DNA of 6,509 nt from an uncultured Bacilli bacterium (lineage in GTDB: Bacteria; Bacillota_I; Bacilli_A; RF39; UBA660): positions 1 through 6,509 of the forward strand of contig CAQHJP010000032.1 in assembly GCA_948801035.1 (NCBI GenBank). Direction: 5' to 3'. Shown here piece after piece: positions 4,314 through 6,509 of this stretch; within the stretch, counting starts at the first letter, position 1; every line of letters begins with the position of its first letter. The notes under the pieces were generated by a model. That model saw only the letters and a list, made by a program, of their open reading frames with translations. It was not told where the DNA came from and ran no database searches. The position numbers and the translations under genes are program-made.

Positions 4314-6452
4314 ATGAAAAAAGTATTTAAAAAAATTTTTAGAGGAAGAGAAATTATTGTAGAACATGGTGAACTTGCTAAACAAGCTCACGGTTCTGTA
4401 CTTGTAAGATATGGAGATACTGTAATATTAACAGCTTGTGTAGTTTCTAAAACAGCTAATATATTATCTGATTTTTTCCCACTTACAGTACTTTATAATG
4501 AAAAATTATATTCAGTTGGCAAAATACCAGGTGGTTTTATAAAAAGGGAAGGTAGACCTACAGAAAATGCCACATTAGCTGCTCGTATGATAGATAGACC
4601 ACTTCGTCCACTTTTTCCAAGTGATTTTAAAAATGAAGTTCAAATAGTTGATACAGTTTTATCTGTTGATCAAGATAATTCACCAGAACTTACGGCTTTA
4701 TTTGGATCTTCACTTGCAACTTGTATAAGTAAAATTCCATTTAATGGTCCATGTGCTGGCGTTAAAGTTGGTAGAGTAAATGGAAAGTTTATTATTAATC
4801 CAACAGTAAGTGAGATGGAACAATCTGATATTGATTTAACTGTATCAGGTACTATGGATGCTATTAATATGGTAGAAGCAGGAAGTAAGGAAGTTTCAGA
4901 AGATGATATGCTTGAGGCTTTAATGTTCGGGCATGAGGCAATAAAAGAGTTAATTGTATTTCAAAATGAAATTATATCTGAAATAGCTGAAGGTAAAATG
5001 GAATATGAAAAATTAGTTATTGAAGATAGTCTTAGAGATGAAATTGATTCATTAGTTGGCAAAAAAATGGATAATGCTTTAAGAATAAAAGATAAGCAAG
5101 AAAAATATGCTACTATTGACTTAATAAAAGAAGAAATATTAAATAAATATGAAGAAGAAAATAGTAATTTAAAAGATACAGAATTAAAAGAATTATTAAC
5201 TAAAGTATCATTAATACTTTCAGATATTGAATATCGTGATTTTAGAAATATTGTTGTTAAGGAAAAAATAAGAATTGATGGAAGAAAAATGGATGAAATA
5301 AGACCACTTTCTACTGATATTGATATACTTCCAAGAACACATGGTTCTGCTTTATTTACAAGAGGAGAAACACAAAGTTTATCTATTACAACTCTTGGAG
5401 CACTTGGTGAACATCAAATACTTGATGGACTTGGAATAGAAGATTCTAAAAGATTTATTCTTCATTATAATTTCCCACAATTTTCAGTAGGTGAAACAGG
5501 AAGATATTCAGGTGTTGGAAGAAGAGAAATTGGTCATGGTGCACTTGGTGAAAGAGCGCTTTTACAAGTTATTCCATCAGAAGAAGAATTCCCTTATACA
5601 ATTCGTGTTGTATCTGAAATTTTAGAAAGTAATGGTTCATCTTCTCAAGCTAGTATATGTGCAGGATGTATGAGTTTAATGGCTGCAGGTGTACCTATTA
5701 AAGCACCAGTTGCTGGTATAGCTATGGGATTAATTAGTGATGGAGAGGATTATACTATTTTAACTGATATTCAAGGCCTTGAAGATCATTTAGGAGATAT
5801 GGATTTTAAAGTTGCTGGTACTAGAAATGGTATATGTGCTCTTCAAATGGATATTAAAATTCAAGGTATTACTAAACAAATATTAAAAGAAGCATTGGCA
5901 CAAGCTAAAAAAGCTCGTATGGAAATATTAGATGTAATTGAAAAACAAATTAAAGAACCTAGAAAAGAAGTATCTAAATATGCTCCAAAAACTTTAACAT
6001 TTACAATAAGTCCAGATAAGATTAAAGACGTAATAGGGAAAGGTGGAGAAATGATTACTAAAATCATTTGTGAAGCTTCTTCAGTAAATACAGTTAATGA
6101 TATAAATGCTGTTAAAGTTGATTTAGAAGATGATGGAAGAGTAATTATATATCATACTGATAAAGATATAATTGAAAAAACGGCTAATATGATTAAAGAT
6201 ATAGTAAAAGAAGTAGAAGATGGAGCTATTTATACAGGTAAAGTAGTTAAAGTAGAAGAATTTGGCTGTTTTGTAGAATTGTGGCCAGGATGTGAGGGTT
6301 TAGTACATGTTTCACACTTAGATATAAATAGAGTTGAAAAACCATCAGATATAGTAAAAGTTGGCGATGAAATAATAGTTAAATCTTTAGGATATGATAA
6401 AAGAGGAAGACTAAATTTATCTAGAAAAGAAGCAATCAAAAAAGATATTTAA
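4314..6452 (+). CDS. pnp: Polyribonucleotide nucleotidyltransferase (PNPase)
   Basis: PNPase degrades RNA 3' to 5' by phosphorolysis, releasing nucleoside diphosphates. It works as a trimer in mRNA turnover. From ATG 4314 it has 712 residues, a normal length. Domains in order: first RNase PH-like core (~10-140, with GGFIKREGRP at 73-82), an all-helical linker (~200-305), second RNase PH core (~320-530, with FTRGETQ, SVGETGR and GRREIGHGALGERAL), a KH domain (~560-630, GKGG loop at 575-578) and an S1 domain (~637-703). Catalytic Asp residues in LTDIQGLEDHLGDMDFKVAGT match E. coli D486 and D492 (here D485 and D491). The KH domain carries about ten extra residues. I chose ATG 4314 because AGGTGGAGG (4300-4308) is an excellent Shine-Dalgarno five bases before it; GTG 4302 lies within that site. 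Expression likely comes from the rpsO promoter through the attenuator-like hairpin. Confidence 0.97.
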   Translation: MKKVFKKIFRGREIIVEHGELAKQAHGSVLVRYGDTVILTACVVSKTANILSDFFPLTVLYNEKLYSVGKIPGGFIKREGRPTENATLAARMIDRPLRPLFPSDFKNEVQIVDTVLSVDQDNSPELTALFGSSLATCISKIPFNGPCAGVKVGRVNGKFIINPTVSEMEQSDIDLTVSGTMDAINMVEAGSKEVSEDDMLEALMFGHEAIKELIVFQNEIISEIAEGKMEYEKLVIEDSLRDEIDSLVGKKMDNALRIKDKQEKYATIDLIKEEILNKYEEENSNLKDTELKELLTKVSLILSDIEYRDFRNIVVKEKIRIDGRKMDEIRPLSTDIDILPRTHGSALFTRGETQSLSITTLGALGEHQILDGLGIEDSKRFILHYNFPQFSVGETGRYSGVGRREIGHGALGERALLQVIPSEEEFPYTIRVVSEILESNGSSSQASICAGCMSLMAAGVPIKAPVAGIAMGLISDGEDYTILTDIQGLEDHLGDMDFKVAGTRNGICALQMDIKIQGITKQILKEALAQAKKARMEILDVIEKQIKEPRKEVSKYAPKTLTFTISPDKIKDVIGKGGEMITKIICEASSVNTVNDINAVKVDLEDDGRVIIYHTDKDIIEKTANMIKDIVKEVEDGAIYTGKVVKVEEFGCFVELWPGCEGLVHVSHLDINRVEKPSDIVKVGDEIIVKSLGYDKRGRLNLSRKEAIKKDI

Positions 6453-6470
6453 TAAATATCTTTTTAATTT
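6439..6470 (+). terminator. Terminator overlapping the pnp stop, possibly bidirectional
   Basis: A perfect 12-bp AT-rich stem (6439-6450 pairs with 6454-6465) encloses a 3-nt loop (AAT). The pnp TAA (6450-6452) lies at the loop. T's at 6461-6465 followed by AATTT serve as the U-tract on this strand. The run of A's at 6438-6443 gives six U's on the opposite strand, so the element could stop transcription from both sides. Only one G-C pair is present, so termination may be partial. Confidence 0.65.
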
Positions 6471-6496
6471 GACAAAATATGAAAATATGTTATAAT
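6469..6496 (+). promoter_or_regulatory. Near-consensus sigma-A promoter for a gene beyond the window
   Basis: TTGACA (6469-6474) and TATAAT (6491-6496) are both perfect hexamers with a 16-bp spacer. TG plus one base (6488-6490) also makes an extended -10. Transcription should start near 6502-6504 and run rightward out of the window. The -35 begins three or four bases after the pnp terminator stem. This is the strongest promoter in the window; its target cannot be seen. Confidence 0.85.
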
Positions 6497-6509
6497 AACA
6501 TTTAAAAAA

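Noticed and set aside
5861..6067. 68-codon minus-strand frame within pnp
   Set aside because: It lies opposite the conserved PNPase region, has no convincing ribosome site or promoter, and its hydrophobic composition is what an antisense reading of a Lys/Glu-rich gene gives.
6230..6439. 69-codon minus-strand frame within pnp
   Set aside because: It is an antisense shadow of the S1 domain with no family resemblance and no supporting signals.
1..6509. Mobile element, CRISPR, toxin-antitoxin or defence system
   Set aside because: No transposase, integrase, terminal inverted repeats, spaced direct repeats or known defence domains are visible. Apart from the first gene, all complete genes are recognisable conserved genes.

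Overview
This is a very AT-rich, gene-dense, plus-strand housekeeping region from what looks like a low-GC Bacillota-type bacterium (Bacilli/Clostridia or an uncultured Mollicute-adjacent group). The evidence is strong AGGAGG-like Shine-Dalgarno sites, sigma-A-type promoters, U-tract terminators, and proteins that resemble Firmicute CysRS, YugP, TruB, S15 and PNPase. All six tryptophans I find (five in CysRS, one in PNPase) are TGG. Every gene stops with TAA or TAG. The standard bacterial code therefore fits better than a Mycoplasma-type UGA=Trp code. I cannot name the species.

Layout: (1) bases 1-881 hold the 3' part of an unrecognised acidic protein with about four weak ~50-residue helical repeats and a different C-terminal domain. 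It ends just before a clear intrinsic terminator at 903-938. (2) An extended -10 promoter next to that terminator drives cysS (978-2369). A YugP-family zinc membrane peptidase follows with no gap (2370-3050), and truB overlaps the peptidase stop (3043-3885). These three look like one translationally coupled operon. (3) A second promoter (3890-3918) and a ~75-nt leader that can hide the Shine-Dalgarno site precede rpsO (4000-4269). A short terminator-like hairpin overlaps the rpsO stop, and pnp (4314-6452) follows at once, in the widely conserved rpsO-pnp order. (4) A symmetric terminator overlaps the pnp stop, and a near-consensus promoter (6469-6496) points to a gene beyond the window.

Functionally, the region joins translation (Cys-tRNA charging, tRNA psi55 formation, ribosomal protein S15) with RNA turnover (PNPase) and a membrane protease. 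I found no mobile element, CRISPR array, tRNA, rRNA or defence system. No stretch over 300 bases lacks a gene; the largest gap is the 114-nt rpsO leader and promoter. The most unexplained item is the repeat protein at the 5' edge. The most interesting regulatory items are the rpsO leader and the rpsO-pnp attenuator-like hairpin.
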